From positions 1 to 40,412 of the forward strand of contig JACZJV010000064.1 of the NCBI GenBank assembly GCA_014860355.1: a DNA stretch of 40,412 nt, in the 5' to 3' direction. The DNA is from Burkholderiales bacterium. Lineage in GTDB: Bacteria > Pseudomonadota > Gammaproteobacteria > Burkholderiales > SG8-39. Below, piece by piece: positions 19,722-29,635 of the stretch. Positions within the stretch are counted from its first letter, which is position 1. The number at the start of each line of letters is the position of its first letter. The translations under genes were made by a program, and so were the position numbers. The notes under the pieces are model-generated. The model saw only the letters and a list, made by a program, of their open reading frames with translations, had not been told where the DNA came from and did not search any database.

Positions 19722-20888
19722 ATGAAAATCCACGAATATCAGGCCAAGGAAGTGCTGCGCAAGTACGGTGTGCCCACGCCGCGGGGAGTGCCTTGCTTTT
19801 CCGTCGATGAGGCGGTCAAGGCGGCCGAGGCCATACCGGGCAAGGTGTGGGTGGTCAAGGCGCAGATACACGCCGGCGGCCGCGGCAAGGGCGGCGGGGT
19901 GAAGCTCGCGAAAACCGTGGACGAGGTGAAAGCCTACGCCGGACAGATTCTCGGCATGCAACTGAAAACGCACCAGACCGGCCCCGAAGGGCAGAAAGTG
20001 CGCCGGCTGCTGATCGAAGAGGGCGCCGACATCAAGCGCGAACTCTACGTCGGCATGGTGGTGGACCGTGTCACGCAGAAGGTGTGCCTGATGGCCTCGA
20101 GCGAGGGCGGCATGGACATCGAGGAAGTCGCCGCACGCACGCCGGAGAAAATCCACAAAGTGTTCGTCGATCCGGTGACCGGCTTGAAGGACGCCGAAGC
20201 CGACGCGGTTGCGGCGAAAATCGGCATTCCGGCCGCATCCGTGCCGCAGGCGCGCGCAGTGCTGCAGGCGCTGTACAAGGCATTCTGGGACACCGATGCC
20301 AGCCTGGCCGAGATCAACCCGCTGGTGCTGACCGGCGATGGCCGCGTGGTGGCGCTCGATGCAAAGATCAATTTCGATTCGAATGCGCTATTCCGCCACC
20401 CGGACCTGGTGGCGCTGCGCGACCTCGACGAGGAAGACGCGGCGGAAATCGAGGCGTCGAAATTCGACCTGTCGTATATCTCGCTCGACGGCAACATCGG
20501 CTGCCTGGTGAACGGCGCCGGCCTTGCGATGGCGACCATGGACACGATCAAGCTGTACGGGGCCGAGCCGGCCAATTTCCTCGACGTCGGCGGCGGCGCC
20601 ACGGCGGAAAAAGTGACCGAAGCGTTCAAGATCATGCTCAAGAACCCGAAGGTCAAGGGGATACTGGTCAATATCTTCGGCGGCATCATGCAGTGCGACA
20701 CCATTGCCAAGGGCGTGGTGGCCGCGGCGCGCGAAGTGAACCTGTCCGTGCCCCTGGTGGTGCGCATGAAGGGGACCAATGACGAGATGGGCAGGCAGAT
20801 CCTCAAGGATTCCGGCCTGCCTATCATTTCCGCCGACAACATGGCCGATGCGGCGCAGAAGATCGTCGCCGCGGTCGCGGGCAAGTGA
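19722..20888 (+). CDS. sucC: Succinyl-CoA synthetase (ADP-forming) subunit beta
   Basis: The 388-residue beta subunit has the normal length. It begins [20 protein letters not shown], the ATP-grasp N-terminus that binds ADP/ATP and Mg ([20 protein letters not shown]), and ends with the CoA-ligase domain ([58 protein letters not shown]). With SucD it interconverts succinyl-CoA and succinate with substrate-level phosphorylation in the TCA cycle. A ribosome-binding site (AGGAAG) lies about 7 bases upstream of ATG 19722. sucD follows after 95 bases that hold hairpins. The upstream FNR-type box suggests control by an FNR-family regulator. Confidence 0.96.
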   Translation: MKIHEYQAKEVLRKYGVPTPRGVPCFSVDEAVKAAEAIPGKVWVVKAQIHAGGRGKGGGVKLAKTVDEVKAYAGQILGMQLKTHQTGPEGQKVRRLLIEEGADIKRELYVGMVVDRVTQKVCLMASSEGGMDIEEVAARTPEKIHKVFVDPVTGLKDAEADAVAAKIGIPAASVPQARAVLQALYKAFWDTDASLAEINPLVLTGDGRVVALDAKINFDSNALFRHPDLVALRDLDEEDAAEIEASKFDLSYISLDGNIGCLVNGAGLAMATMDTIKLYGAEPANFLDVGGGATAEKVTEAFKIMLKNPKVKGILVNIFGGIMQCDTIAKGVVAAAREVNLSVPLVVRMKGTNDEMGRQILKDSGLPIISADNMADAAQKIVAAVAGK

Positions 20889-20895
20889 TTGCAGC

Positions 20896-20960
20896 CGCTG
20901 TCGCAGGAATCCGGGTGACAGCGCCGAATTAGGGGAGCACGAGGCGCGCTATCCCCTCGT
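20896..20960 (+). other. sucC-sucD intercistronic hairpins (two mutually exclusive)
   Basis: A 7-bp stem (20896-20902 with 20917-20923) follows the sucC stop. Next, AGGGGA (20931-20936) can pair with TCCCCT (20952-20957), or ACGAGG (20939-20944) with CCTCGT (20955-20960). The second and third options share bases and cannot form together. sucD begins 24 bases later. They could protect the upstream message or set the SucC:SucD ratio; that is inference. Confidence 0.4.
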
Positions 20961-20983
20961 ATTCAAGAGCAAAAGGAAAAGCA

Positions 20984-21868
<885 letters not shown>

Positions 21869-21895
21869 ACAGTACATCCGAATAGCCGCGAGAAC

Positions 21896-21934
21896 GGGGG
21901 CGGGAGGGCCTGTGTCACCCAGGAGCCCGCGCCC
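21896..21934 (+). terminator. Imperfect GC-rich hairpin after sucD
   Basis: A G-rich arm (21896-21912) and a C-rich arm (21920-21934, CAGGAGCCCGCGCCC) can form a long, imperfect stem with a short loop beginning about 27 bases after the sucD stop. No T-run follows, so it is only terminator-like. It separates sucCD from the formate dehydrogenase genes. Confidence 0.35.
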
Positions 21935-22004
21935 GATGTGATCTGTAGCCAGGCGGATCGCAAGTGTCTTGAACGCAAGAAATTGTTTTGCACAGAGGAC
22001 ATTT

Positions 22005-23687
22005 GTGAATCAAGTCATCATCCCGATCAAGGCCGAGCGCAAGCAGCGCTCCAAACTCAAGGGCCGCACGCCCGATGCGCAGGCGCTCGCCGAGGTGCGC
22101 GCGCTGCTGGGCGATGCGCCGCGCCGGCGCGATCTGCTCATCGAGCACCTGCACAAAATCCAGGACCGCTACGCGCAGCTGCGTGCCGGGCACCTGGTCG
22201 CGCTGGCGGCGGAATTGAATATGGCCCTGGCCGAGGTCTACGAGGTCGCGACCTTTTATCACCATTTCGATGTGGTCAAGGAAGGCGAGGCCCCGCCCGC
22301 GGCGATCACCGTGCGTGTATGCGAGTCGCTCGCCTGTGCCATGGCCGGGGCGAAGGAGCTGCTGGAAAAACTGCCCGCCATCCTCGGGCGCGAAGTGCGC
22401 GTGATTCCAGCGCCTTGCGTCGGGCGCTGCGAAGCCGCGCCGGTGGCCGTGATCGGGCAGAATCCGCTGCCGCACGCGAGCGTCGACGGGGTGAGGAAGC
22501 TGGTCGCCGCGAAGGCGCTGAAACAAAAACCGGGCAAGTACCTCGCCTACGCCGAATACCGCAGGAACGGCGGCTACGCCATGCTGCAGCAATGCCTCGC
22601 CGGCAAGCGCGATTACCGCAAACTCATGCAGGCGATGGAAGATTCCGGCCTGCGCGGCCTGGGCGGCGCGGGTTTCCCGGCCGGGCGCAAGTGGAAACTC
22701 GTGCGCGCGGAGCCCGAGCCGCGCCTGCTGGCGGTGAACATCGACGAGGGCGAGCCGGGCACGTTCAAGGACCGCTACTATCTCGAGCGCGATCCGCACC
22801 GCTTCCTCGAAGGCATGCTGGTCGCCGCCTGGACCGCGGGCATCGCCGAGGTCTACATCTATTTGCGCGACGAATATGCCGGCTGCCGCGCGATCCTCGA
22901 AAAGGAAATCGCGGCGCTCAGGGCCGATCCGCCCTGCGCCCTGCCGCCGATACATTTGCGCCGCGGCGCGGGCGCCTATATCTGCGGCGAGGAATCGGCG
23001 ATGATCGAATCGATCGAGGGCAAGCGCGGCATGCCGCGCCTGCGCCCGCCCTACGTCGCCCAGGTCGGCCTGTTCGGCCGCCCGACGCTGGAGCACAACA
23101 TGGAGACGCTCTACTGGGTGCGCGAAATCCTCGAGCGGGGCGCAGCCTGGTTCGCCGGCCACGGCCGCCACGACAGAAAGGGGCTGCGCTCCTTCTCGGT
23201 CTCCGGGCGCGTGAACAAACCGGGCGTGCACCTGGCGCCGGCGGGCATCACGGTGAAGGAGCTGATCGCGGAGTATTGCGGCGGCATGATGGCAGGACAC
23301 GAGTTCTACGCCTATCTGCCCGGCGGCGCCTCGGGCGGCATCCTGCCCGCTTCCATGGGCGACATCCCGCTGGACTTCGACACCCTGCAGGCCTACGGCT
23401 GCTTCATCGGCTCGGCGGCGGTGATGATCCTGTCCCAGCGCGACCGCGCCACCGATGCCGCGCGCAACCTGATGCATTTCTTCGCCGAGGAATCCTGCGG
23501 CCAGTGCACGCCCTGCCGCGTGGGCACGGCCAAGGCGCTTAAGCTCCTGGATGAACCGAAATGGAACCAGGCGCTGCTGAACGAACTCTCACAAGTGATG
23601 ATCGACGCCTCGATCTGCGGCCTGGGCCAGGCCGCGCCCAACCCGGTGCTCAGCGTGATGAAATATTTCCCGCATGAGCTCGCGTGA
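22005..23687 (+). CDS. fdsB: NAD-dependent formate dehydrogenase, fused gamma/beta (NuoE-NuoF-like) diaphorase subunit
   Basis: The 560-residue protein joins two complex I-like modules. Residues ~20-160 are a NuoE/FdsG-type thioredoxin-fold domain with [2Fe-2S] ligands in VCESLAC and PCVGRC. The rest is a NuoF/FdsB-type domain with an FMN/NAD-binding GLRGLGGAGFPAGRKW, the acidic VNIDEGEPGTFKDRYYLERD, the NAD-region GAGAYICGEESAMIESIEG and the [4Fe-4S] motif ESCGQCTPCRVGT. It should pass electrons from FdsA to NAD+ in the cytosol. In classical fds operons the first module is a separate gene (fdsG); no separate one is seen here. Start GTG 22005 is chosen for the strong AGAGGA ribosome-binding site at 21994-21999. 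Its end overlaps no gene; fdsA starts 23 bases later. Confidence 0.9.
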   Translation: MNQVIIPIKAERKQRSKLKGRTPDAQALAEVRALLGDAPRRRDLLIEHLHKIQDRYAQLRAGHLVALAAELNMALAEVYEVATFYHHFDVVKEGEAPPAAITVRVCESLACAMAGAKELLEKLPAILGREVRVIPAPCVGRCEAAPVAVIGQNPLPHASVDGVRKLVAAKALKQKPGKYLAYAEYRRNGGYAMLQQCLAGKRDYRKLMQAMEDSGLRGLGGAGFPAGRKWKLVRAEPEPRLLAVNIDEGEPGTFKDRYYLERDPHRFLEGMLVAAWTAGIAEVYIYLRDEYAGCRAILEKEIAALRADPPCALPPIHLRRGAGAYICGEESAMIESIEGKRGMPRLRPPYVAQVGLFGRPTLEHNMETLYWVREILERGAAWFAGHGRHDRKGLRSFSVSGRVNKPGVHLAPAGITVKELIAEYCGGMMAGHEFYAYLPGGASGGILPASMGDIPLDFDTLQAYGCFIGSAAVMILSQRDRATDAARNLMHFFAEESCGQCTPCRVGTAKALKLLDEPKWNQALLNELSQVMIDASICGLGQAAPNPVLSVMKYFPHELA

Positions 23688-23709
23688 CGGCCAGCAGGAA
23701 GGAGAACCT

Positions 23710-26517
23710 ATGACTGCAATCAGCAAGCAAGAGATTGCCGCGCTGCCGGTGGAGTTCAAGCTGAACGGCAAGACCGTGATCGGGCGCGCGGACGAGACCA
23801 TCATCCAGACGGCCAGGCACTACGGCATAGCCATTCCGCACCTGTGCTACAAGGAAGGCCTGCGCCCGGACGGAAACTGCCGCGCCTGCGTGGTCGAGAT
23901 CAAAGGCGAGCGCACGCTCGCGCCCTCGTGCTGCCGCACGCCCAAGGACGGCATGGAGGTGAGCACCGACAGCGCGCGCGCACTGGCAAGCCAGAAAATG
24001 ATGCTGGAGCTGCTGCTCTCGGACATGCCCGGCGAGGCCTATACGCCGGCGTCCGAACTCGATCGCTGGGCGCGCGAACTGAAGCTGGGCAAGCCGCGCT
24101 TTGCCCCCAGGGCACAACCGGCGGCCGACATTTCGCACCCGGCGATAGCGGTGAACCTGGATGCCTGCATCCAGTGCACGAGGTGCCTGCGCGCCTGCCG
24201 CGAAGCGCAGGTCAACGACGTCATCGGCTACGCCTTCCGCGGCGAGCATTCGAAGATCGTGTTCGACTTCGACGACGCCATGGCGGCGAGCACCTGCGTC
24301 GCCTGCGGCGAGTGCGTGCAGGCCTGCCCCACCGGGGCGCTGATGCCGGCGCGAAACGCAGCGCTCGCGCCTGCGCAAAAAACCGTCGACTCGGTCTGCC
24401 CCTACTGCGGCGTAGGCTGCCAGCTCACCTACCACGTGACGGACAACAAGATCGTCCATGTGCAGGGCCGCGACGGCCCGGCCAACCATGGCCGCCTGTG
24501 CGTGAAAGGGCGCTACGGTTTCGACTATGCGCATCACCGCCAGCGTCTGACCGTGCCGCTGATGCGCAAACCCGGTGTGCCCAAGCGCGGGGATTTCAGC
24601 GTCGATCCGGACAATTGGCGCGACGCCTTCCGCGAGGCGAGCTGGGAGGAGGCGCTAGCTTTTGCCGCCGGCGGGCTTGCCGGCATCCGCGATGCGCATG
24701 GCAAGCAAGCGCTCGCTGGCTTCGGCTCGGCCAAAGGTTCGAACGAGGAGGCTTACCTGTTCCAGAAACTGGTGCGCACCGGTTTCGGTTCCAACAACGT
24801 CGACCATTGCACGCGCCTGTGCCACGCCTCCTCGGTGGCAGCGCTGCTCGAGGGCGTGGGTTCGGGCGCGGTGTCCAACCAGGTGAGCGACGTGCAGCAT
24901 GCGGAAGTGGTGCTGGTGATCGGCGCCAATCCCACCGTCAACCACCCGGTGGCGGCGACCTGGATCAAGAACGCGGTCAGGAACGGCACCAAGCTCATCG
25001 TCGCCGATCCGCGGCGCACCGAGCTCGCGCGCCACGCGACGCATGTGCTGCAGTTCAAGCCCGATACCGACGTCGCCTTGCTCAACGCCATCATGCACGT
25101 GATCGTCGCCGAAGGGCTGGTGAACCGGGACTTCGTGCGCGATCGCACCTCGGGTTATGCAGCGCTGGCGGCGAACGTGAAGAAATACAGCCCGGAGAAG
25201 ATGGCGCCCGTGTGCGGCATCCCGGCGCAAACCATCCGCGAAGTCGCGCGGCTGTACGCCACGTCCAGGGGCTCGATGATCCTTTGGGGCATGGGCATAT
25301 CGCAGCACGTGCACGGCACCGACAACGCGCGCTGCCTGATCGCGCTCGCCCTCATGACCGGCCAGATCGGCCGGCCCGGTACCGGTCTGCATCCCCTGCG
25401 CGGCCAGAACAATGTGCAGGGCGCGTCGGACTCGGGGCTGATCCCGATGATGTACCCGAATTATCAGCGCGTGGACAATCCCGAGGCCAGGGCGCGTTTC
25501 GCCAGTTTGTGGGGCGCAACCGAGCTCGATCCGAAGCCCGGCCTCACCGTGGTCGAGATCATGCACGCGGCGAAGAAAAAGGAAATTCGCGGCATGTACG
25601 TCATGGGCGAGAATCCAGCCATGTCCGATCCCGATGTCGATCACGCGCGCGAGGCGCTGGCTGCGCTCGATCACCTGGTGGTGCAGGACATCTTCCTCAC
25701 CGAGACCGCCTATCTTGCCGACGTGGTGCTGCCCGCCACCGCCTGGCCGGAGAAGGACGGCACGGTCACCAATACCGACCGCATGGTGCAGCTCGGACGC
25801 AAGGCGATCGAGCCCCCGGGCGAGGCGAAGGATGATCTGTGGATCATCCAGGAACTGGCCAGGCGCATGGGCCTCGGCTGGAACTACGGCCATGTGTCCG
25901 AAGTGTTCGTCGAGATGCGCGCCGGCATGGACTCGATCGGCGGCATCACCTGGGAGCGCCTCGAGCGCGATTCCGCGGTGACCTATCCCTGCGAGGCTGA
26001 AGGCGATCCGGGGCAGTCGGTGGTATTCACCGATCACTTCCCCACCGCCACCGGCCGCGCCAGGTTCGTCCCCGCGGACCTGATTTCGGCCGACGAGCAG
26101 CCGGACGCGGACTATCCCATGGTGCTGATCACCGGGCGGCAACTGGAGCACTGGCATACGGGCGCGATGACGCGGCGCGCGGGCGTGCTCGACGCGATCG
26201 AGCCCGAGCCCATGGCATCGTTCCATCCGCTCGACCTCGACGGCTTCGGCGTGAGTTCGGGCGAGGTGGTGACGGTGGCTTCGCGCCGCGGTTCGATATC
26301 GCTGTACGCGCGCGCCGACGCCGGCACCCCCAGGGGCGCGGTCTTCATTCCGTTCTGTTATTACGAAGCGGCGGCGAACAAGCTCACCAACCCGGTGCTC
26401 GACCCGTTCGGCAAGATCCCGGAGTTCAAGTACTGCGCGGTAAAGGTAAGCAAGGGCGGGCCCGCGCCGGTGCATTCGAGTTTCGGCGGCGGGCAGTCGT
26501 TGAATGCGGCGCCTTGA
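23710..26517 (+). CDS. fdsA: NAD-dependent formate dehydrogenase, molybdopterin catalytic subunit
   Basis: A 935-residue Mo/W-bis-MGD enzyme oxidising formate to CO2. From the N-terminus there is a [2Fe-2S] ferredoxin domain (C46, C57, C60, C74/C75), two ferredoxin-like [4Fe-4S] motifs (CIQCTRCLRACREAQ and CVACGECVQACPTGAL), then the molybdopterin oxidoreductase domain with its own cluster (VCPYCGVGC). The Mo-ligand position reads VDHCTRLCHASS, with Cys371 where some homologues have selenocysteine. The C-terminal MGD-binding domain carries LITGRQLEHWHTGAMTRRAG. ATG 23710 has AAGGAG six bases upstream. It follows fdsB directly, so the pair forms the catalytic core. The chaperone genes fdsC/fdhD and the small fdsD are not in the window. 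Repeat copy B lies right after the stop. Confidence 0.92.
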   Translation: MTAISKQEIAALPVEFKLNGKTVIGRADETIIQTARHYGIAIPHLCYKEGLRPDGNCRACVVEIKGERTLAPSCCRTPKDGMEVSTDSARALASQKMMLELLLSDMPGEAYTPASELDRWARELKLGKPRFAPRAQPAADISHPAIAVNLDACIQCTRCLRACREAQVNDVIGYAFRGEHSKIVFDFDDAMAASTCVACGECVQACPTGALMPARNAALAPAQKTVDSVCPYCGVGCQLTYHVTDNKIVHVQGRDGPANHGRLCVKGRYGFDYAHHRQRLTVPLMRKPGVPKRGDFSVDPDNWRDAFREASWEEALAFAAGGLAGIRDAHGKQALAGFGSAKGSNEEAYLFQKLVRTGFGSNNVDHCTRLCHASSVAALLEGVGSGAVSNQVSDVQHAEVVLVIGANPTVNHPVAATWIKNAVRNGTKLIVADPRRTELARHATHVLQFKPDTDVALLNAIMHVIVAEGLVNRDFVRDRTSGYAALAANVKKYSPEKMAPVCGIPAQTIREVARLYATSRGSMILWGMGISQHVHGTDNARCLIALALMTGQIGRPGTGLHPLRGQNNVQGASDSGLIPMMYPNYQRVDNPEARARFASLWGATELDPKPGLTVVEIMHAAKKKEIRGMYVMGENPAMSDPDVDHAREALAALDHLVVQDIFLTETAYLADVVLPATAWPEKDGTVTNTDRMVQLGRKAIEPPGEAKDDLWIIQELARRMGLGWNYGHVSEVFVEMRAGMDSIGGITWERLERDSAVTYPCEAEGDPGQSVVFTDHFPTATGRARFVPADLISADEQPDADYPMVLITGRQLEHWHTGAMTRRAGVLDAIEPEPMASFHPLDLDGFGVSSGEVVTVASRRGSISLYARADAGTPRGAVFIPFCYYEAAANKLTNPVLDPFGKIPEFKYCAVKVSKGGPAPVHSSFGGGQSLNAAP

Positions 26518-26525
26518 GTTCTGGC

Positions 26526-26732
26526 GCATGTCACGAGCGGCCATTGCGCGCTGCGCGCGCCAACCGCGTTTTTGTACGGATGAAAGACGTATCCGTACAA
26601 AAACGCGGTTATGAATAAAGGCAAGGGCAATTGGGGGTGGTTCTTGTACAAGATCGCTGATTGAGTGCGGACGGATTCATTGTCCGCGCTCAATCAGCGA
26701 TCCGCGCGGACGGGACGCCGTCCGCGCAAGCT
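26526..26732. repeat. Structured intergenic repeat, copy B (three hairpins)
   Basis: This ~207-bp second copy of the element also found at 14516-14721 starts 9 bases after the fdsA stop. Hairpin 1 has arms 26562-26581 and 26591-26610 (20 perfect pairs, 9-base loop). Hairpin 2 has arms 26652-26672 and 26682-26702 (21 pairs, one G-T). Hairpin 3 has arms 26704-26713 and 26718-26727. Compared with copy A, hairpin 2 shows matched changes at pairs 5, 7, 13 and 21, and hairpin 1 at pairs 6 and 12, so pairing is kept while sequence drifts. It occupies most of the 358-bp gap between fdsA and fhs; the rest of that gap is the fhs promoter region. Confidence 0.85.
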
Positions 26733-26796
26733 GGATCGCGATAGTTCGAGCTGTCCATCTACCTGCGCCAGGATTGGCGCACCGCTTCGGCAATTC

Positions 26797-26838
26797 TTGA
26801 TCGGCATCAAGGCCGCGCCTCGCGTGTGTGCCTATATT
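26797..26838 (+). promoter_or_regulatory. FNR-type class II promoter of fhs
   Basis: TTGATCGGCATCAA (26797-26810) is a perfect FNR consensus box. The -10 hexamer TATATT (26833-26838) starts 29.5 bp after the box centre, which would put a transcription start near 26845 with the box centred at about -41.5, the class II activator position. The fhs ribosome-binding site GGAGG and ATG follow at 26866 and 26876. Confidence 0.72.
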
Positions 26839-26875
26839 TCGCCCCACCAGCACGAATACCATTACGGAGGCCATC

Positions 26876-28549
26876 ATGCCATCGGACATCGAAATCGCCC
26901 AGAAGGCAAAAATGCAGCGCATTCCCGAACTGGCTGCGGAAAAGCTCGGCATCGCCGAAGATCATCTCGAACCCTACGGCCACTACAAGGCGAAGGTATC
27001 GCTCGAGTACGTGGACAGCTTGAAGGATAAACCCGACGGCAAACTGATCCTGGTGACGGCGATCAGCCCGACCCCTGCGGGGGAGGGCAAGACCACCACC
27101 ACGGTCGGCCTGGGCGACGCGCTGAACCGCATCGGCAAGAAGGCGATGATCTGCCTGCGCGAGCCCTCGCTCGGTCCGGTATTCGGCATGAAGGGCGGCG
27201 CCGCCGGCGGCGGTTACGCCCAGGTCGTGCCGATGGAGGACATCAACCTGCATTTCACCGGTGATTTCTCCGCCATCGGACTCGCCAACAACCTGCTGGC
27301 GGCGCTGCTGGACAACCACATCCATCACGGCAATGAGCTGGGCATAGACGTGCGCCGCATCGCATGGAAGCGCGTGGTGGACATGAACGACCGCGCGCTG
27401 CGCGATATCACCGTTGCCCTGGGCGGCCCCGGCAACGGCTTTCCGCGCCAGGATGGCTTCGATATCGTGGTGGCCTCGGAAGTGATGGCGATTTTCTGCC
27501 TGTCGAATTCGCTCGAGGACCTGAAAAAGCGCCTGGGCAATATCGTGGTCGCCTATACCCGGGACCAAAAGCCGATTTACGCCCGCGACCTGAACGCACA
27601 CGGCGCGATGACCGTGCTGCTGCGCGACGCGCTGGCGCCGAACCTGGTGCAGACGCTGGAAAACAACCCGGCCTTCATCCATGGCGGGCCGTTCGCGAAC
27701 ATCGCCCACGGCTGCAACTCGGTGATCGCGACCAAGACCGCGCTGAAGCTCGTCGACTACGTCGTGACCGAGGCCGGATTCGGCGCCGACCTGGGCGCGG
27801 AGAAGTTCATCGATATCAAATGCCGCAAATCGGGCCTGCGCCCTGATGCGGTCGTGATCGTCGCAACCGTGCGCGCGCTCAAGTTTCACGGCGGAGTCGA
27901 TGTCAAGGAACTGAACAAGGAAAACCTGAGCGCTCTGGAGAAAGGCATCGCCAACCTGGAGCGCCACGTCAACAACGTGCGCAACCACTACGGACTGCCT
28001 TGCGTCGTGTCGATCAATCACTTCACATTCGATACCGACGCGGAAATTCAGCTGCTGAAGAACAAAATGGCGCACCACGATGCGCCTGTGCTGCTGGCGC
28101 GCCACTGGGCCGAGGGCGGCAAGGGGGCGGAGGATGTCGCGCGCGCGGTGGTGAAGATGATCGAGTCCACGCCGACCAACTTCAAGTTCGTCTACGAGGA
28201 GAATGCGCCGCTATGGGAAAAGGTGAAGACCATCGCCACCAAGATCTACGGCGCCAGCGATGTGACGGCAGACGCGAAGGTGCGCAACCAGATCAAGAAA
28301 CTGCAGGACGACGGCTACGGCCATTATCCGGTGTGCGTGGCCAAGACGCAGTATTCCTTCTCCACCGATCCGCAGCTGCGCGGCGCGCCGTCCGGCCACG
28401 TGATCAACATACGCGAAGTGCGCCTGCAGGCGGGTGCCGAATTCATTGTCCTGGTCTGCGGCGACGTCATGACCATGCCGGGGCTGCCCAAAGTGCCCTC
28501 GGCCAACAAGATCGACCTGGTCGAGGGCAAGGTGGTTGGGCTGTTCTAG
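26876..28549 (+). CDS. fhs: Formate-tetrahydrofolate ligase (10-formyl-THF synthetase)
   Basis: The 557-residue enzyme makes 10-formyl-THF from formate, THF and ATP in the cytosol. Family signatures are clear: the P-loop [20 protein letters not shown], then [75 protein letters not shown] and the C-terminal [18 protein letters not shown] 26876 is chosen because GGAGG stands 5 bases upstream; an earlier in-frame ATG at 26828 precedes the predicted transcription start. Next to formate dehydrogenase it gives formate two fates, oxidation or entry into folate one-carbon metabolism. An FNR-type promoter lies directly upstream. Confidence 0.97.
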   Translation: MPSDIEIAQKAKMQRIPELAAEKLGIAEDHLEPYGHYKAKVSLEYVDSLKDKPDGKLILVTAISPTPAGEGKTTTTVGLGDALNRIGKKAMICLREPSLGPVFGMKGGAAGGGYAQVVPMEDINLHFTGDFSAIGLANNLLAALLDNHIHHGNELGIDVRRIAWKRVVDMNDRALRDITVALGGPGNGFPRQDGFDIVVASEVMAIFCLSNSLEDLKKRLGNIVVAYTRDQKPIYARDLNAHGAMTVLLRDALAPNLVQTLENNPAFIHGGPFANIAHGCNSVIATKTALKLVDYVVTEAGFGADLGAEKFIDIKCRKSGLRPDAVVIVATVRALKFHGGVDVKELNKENLSALEKGIANLERHVNNVRNHYGLPCVVSINHFTFDTDAEIQLLKNKMAHHDAPVLLARHWAEGGKGAEDVARAVVKMIESTPTNFKFVYEENAPLWEKVKTIATKIYGASDVTADAKVRNQIKKLQDDGYGHYPVCVAKTQYSFSTDPQLRGAPSGHVINIREVRLQAGAEFIVLVCGDVMTMPGLPKVPSANKIDLVEGKVVGLF

Positions 28550-28694
28550 GCGGGAGATTGGAGCGCGGCGGGACGCACGAGCCGGATTCGCAGTAGCGCT
28601 GAGGCTGCGGGCTGGACGCACCTGGCGCCGCGCCGCCCTGCCGGAATGTCGGCCCCGCCCCTTCCCACCCCACTATCGCATAGGTAAGATGGCG

Positions 28695-28709
28695 CCTCTT
28701 CGGAGGAGG
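28695..28709 (+). promoter_or_regulatory. TTCG-tetraloop hairpin overlapping the terC ribosome-binding site
   Basis: CCTC (28695-28698), TTCG loop, GAGG (28703-28706) form a compact hairpin whose right arm includes part of the Shine-Dalgarno run AGGAGG (28704-28709). The start codon is at 28724, 14 bases after the run, which is long. The hairpin could limit translation initiation. I saw no recognisable manganese riboswitch around it. Confidence 0.35.
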
Positions 28710-28723
28710 ATAGCTCCCGCATC

Positions 28724-29458
28724 ATGGACTTCTCGCTACAGGAATTCTGGATTCCGCTGCTGAAAATCATCTGGATAAACATCGTCTTGTCCGGAGATAA
28801 CGCGGTGGTGATCGCCCTGGCGGCACGCTCGCTGCCGCCGCGGCAGCAGAAGCAGGCCGTAGCCTGGGGCAGCGGCGCCGCGGTGGCAATGCGTATTGTC
28901 CTTACCTTGTTTGCGGTGGCGCTGCTGCAGCTGCCCTACCTGAAATTGATCGGCGCCGTGCTGTTGCTGTGGATCGGGGTGCAGTTGCTGCTGCCGGAGG
29001 AAGGCGAGGAGAATATCGACGGCCATGACAATCTGATGGCGGCGATACGAACCATACTAGTCGCCGATCTGGTGATGAGCCTGGACAACGTGATTGCGGT
29101 GGCCGCCGCCGCCGGTGACAGCGTAAGCTTGCTCGTTCTCGGGCTGGCGATTAGCATTCCCCTGGTGATATTTGGCAGCACGCTGCTGATGAAGGTGATG
29201 GAGCGTTTCCCGATCATCATCACCGCGGGCGGGGCGCTGCTGGGCTTCGTCGCAGGCGAAATGGCGGTGAGCGATCCTGCCCTGCGCGGCTGGATGGGCG
29301 CCAATTTCCAGATGCTGGAGGCAAAGCCGGTCCTTGCGGGCGTTCATCTGGAGATCATCGTGGGCCTGGCCGGAGCGCTCCTGGTCGTGCTGACCGGAAA
29401 GGTCCTCGCACGCAGGAAAACGGCCGCAGCCGGCGAAACGCAGGAGATCGGCAGCTAA
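28724..29458 (+). CDS. TerC-family integral membrane protein
   Basis: A 244-residue membrane protein with about seven hydrophobic segments. The two TerC-family motifs with membrane-embedded acidic residues are present as IVLSGDNAVVIALAARSLP and LVMSLDNVIAVAAAA, in inverted-repeat halves. TerC/YjbE/Alx relatives include Mn2+ exporters and tellurite-resistance proteins, and a metal-export role (Mn or Ca) is the best guess. It follows fhs by 174 bases that contain a hairpin near its ribosome-binding site. An FNR-type box starts 23 bases after its stop and serves tctC. Confidence 0.88.
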   Translation: MDFSLQEFWIPLLKIIWINIVLSGDNAVVIALAARSLPPRQQKQAVAWGSGAAVAMRIVLTLFAVALLQLPYLKLIGAVLLLWIGVQLLLPEEGEENIDGHDNLMAAIRTILVADLVMSLDNVIAVAAAAGDSVSLLVLGLAISIPLVIFGSTLLMKVMERFPIIITAGGALLGFVAGEMAVSDPALRGWMGANFQMLEAKPVLAGVHLEIIVGLAGALLVVLTGKVLARRKTAAAGETQEIGS

Positions 29459-29480
29459 AGTTTTCCTTAGTTTCGGTTTG

Positions 29481-29524
29481 TTGATTAAAATCAATGCGCC
29501 GGTGAGTAGATAAGACGGTATGCT
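29481..29524 (+). promoter_or_regulatory. FNR-type promoter upstream of tctC
   Basis: TTGATTAAAATCAA (29481-29494) is a perfect FNR consensus box. A -10-like TATGCT (29519-29524) begins 31.5 bp past its centre, so the box would be centred near -42 to -43, close to the class II position. The tctC start is at 29636, giving a leader of about 105 bases. Confidence 0.68.
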
Positions 29525-29635
29525 GTGCCTGTATTCAACAAGAGTGCCAAGCGACACTAGGCATGAAACCCGTCAGCGTTTGCGCGCAAGCGTGTCGTGG
29601 ACGGAAATTCAATGACTTCAACAGGAGGAGGAATC

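Noticed and set aside
24796-24830. Selenocysteine at the formate dehydrogenase active site
   Set aside because: The codon at 24820-24822 is TGC (Cys); no in-frame TGA exists in the gene.
28550-28723. Possible yybP-ykoY manganese riboswitch ahead of terC
   Set aside because: The conserved motif core of that riboswitch class could not be found; only a short ribosome-binding-site hairpin is visible.
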